Shown: positions 6,240-6,343 of the stretch, piece after piece
How positions within the stretch are numbered: position 1 is the stretch's first letter
How the letters are laid out: each line of letters begins with the position of its first letter
Source of the DNA: Pseudomonadota bacterium
GTDB lineage: Bacteria; Myxococcota_A; Polyangia; Polyangiales; Sandaracinaceae
Direction of reading: 5' to 3'
Assembly (NCBI GenBank): GCA_023427125.1
Contig: JAEZBP010000418.1
Location: forward strand, 1 to 6,343
Length of the DNA stretch: 6,343 nucleotides
Notes under the pieces: model-generated
What the model saw: the letters and a program-made list of their open reading frames with translations, nothing else
Told to the model about the DNA's origin: nothing
The model's database searches: none
Program-made: the position numbers and the translations under genes

Positions 6240-6343
6240 TTGGGGGGCGTGTGTCGCCGAATCGTGCTCGCGTGGGCGCCTTCCGACCAACGCGAGCGCC
6301 GTGCCCGATCGGGATGCGTCGGGCAATGCGCTCGGACTGCGGA

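Larger units (their letters stand above)
6120..6244. repeat. REPIN/BIME-like inverted doublet of 52-nt hairpin repeats
   Basis: Unit A (6124-6175, plus) and unit B (6188-6239, minus) are both 52 nt, face each other and are separated by 12 nt. Read in the same sense, both begin CCGTTCG, contain CTGAGCGAG, have a central GAA loop and carry GTCGAAG near the end. Each folds into an inner 9-bp stem and an outer stem of 6-7 bp. The arms differ between units yet stay fully complementary. The ends of the whole element are inverted: CCCACCGTTCG on the left, and the complement of CCCAACCGTTCG on the right, with one extra base. The layout resembles REP doublets mobilised by TnpA-REP (RAYT) transposases. 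No such transposase gene is in the window, so mobility is inferred. Confidence 0.75.

Noticed and set aside
6120..6244. CRISPR array or Rho-independent terminator
   Set aside because: Only two repeat copies, in inverted orientation with a 12-nt gap, so not CRISPR. The stems lack a T tract, and no intact gene ends here to need a terminator.
6069..6326. Extension of the Sir2 remnant frame upstream to an ATG at 6326, giving 160 residues
   Set aside because: The extra residues (for example KHAVGGSPFDDGRAFGSTS) are a translation of the hairpin repeats and carry no sirtuin sequence.
6245..6343. Possible start of a plus-strand gene at GTG 6249 after a G-rich run
   Set aside because: About 31 open codons without the third-position GC bias of the real genes, and no recognisable product. 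Nothing supportable is seen on either strand.

Overview
The window is very GC-rich, with strong G/C bias at third codon positions, GTG and TTG starts, and -10 boxes of the T-A-n-n-n-T type. Together with a long-spacer RpoD-type sigma factor and a C2-domain lipoprotein, this suggests a myxobacterium-like Myxococcota species (Polyangiales/Sandaracinaceae type). That placement is inference from composition and gene style, not from a marker gene.

Layout from left to right. (1) 1-440, minus strand: the N-terminal 146 codons of a helical-repeat (TPR-like) protein that runs off the left edge. (2) 617-2449, minus: a full-length RpoD-family sigma factor, upstream of and codirectional with gene 1. (3) 2450-2753: a 304-bp divergent intergenic region with a 12-bp perfect palindrome and overlapping inverted repeats. 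(4) 2754-4151, plus: an M17 leucyl aminopeptidase with all metal ligands present and a probably leaderless GTG start. (5) 4235-5839, plus: a putative lipoprotein starting with TTG after a good Shine-Dalgarno, ending in a calcium-type C2 domain. (6) 5844-6068, minus, convergent and only 4 bp from gene 5: a remnant of a Sir2 NAD-dependent deacylase in which the first motif is joined in frame to what looks like the extreme C-terminus. (7) 6120-6244: two inverted 52-nt repeats, each a two-stem hairpin whose arms differ in sequence but keep pairing, forming a REPIN/BIME-like doublet just upstream of the Sir2 remnant. The last 100 bases hold nothing I can support.

The genes do not form an obvious pathway. 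The sigma factor and aminopeptidase are housekeeping-type genes sharing a divergent control region. The lipoprotein and what follows look like accessory sequence. The most interesting signals are the covarying repeat doublet, the internally deleted Sir2 remnant, and the sigma factor, which has substitutions at positions that in E. coli sigma-70 contact core polymerase and the -10 element.
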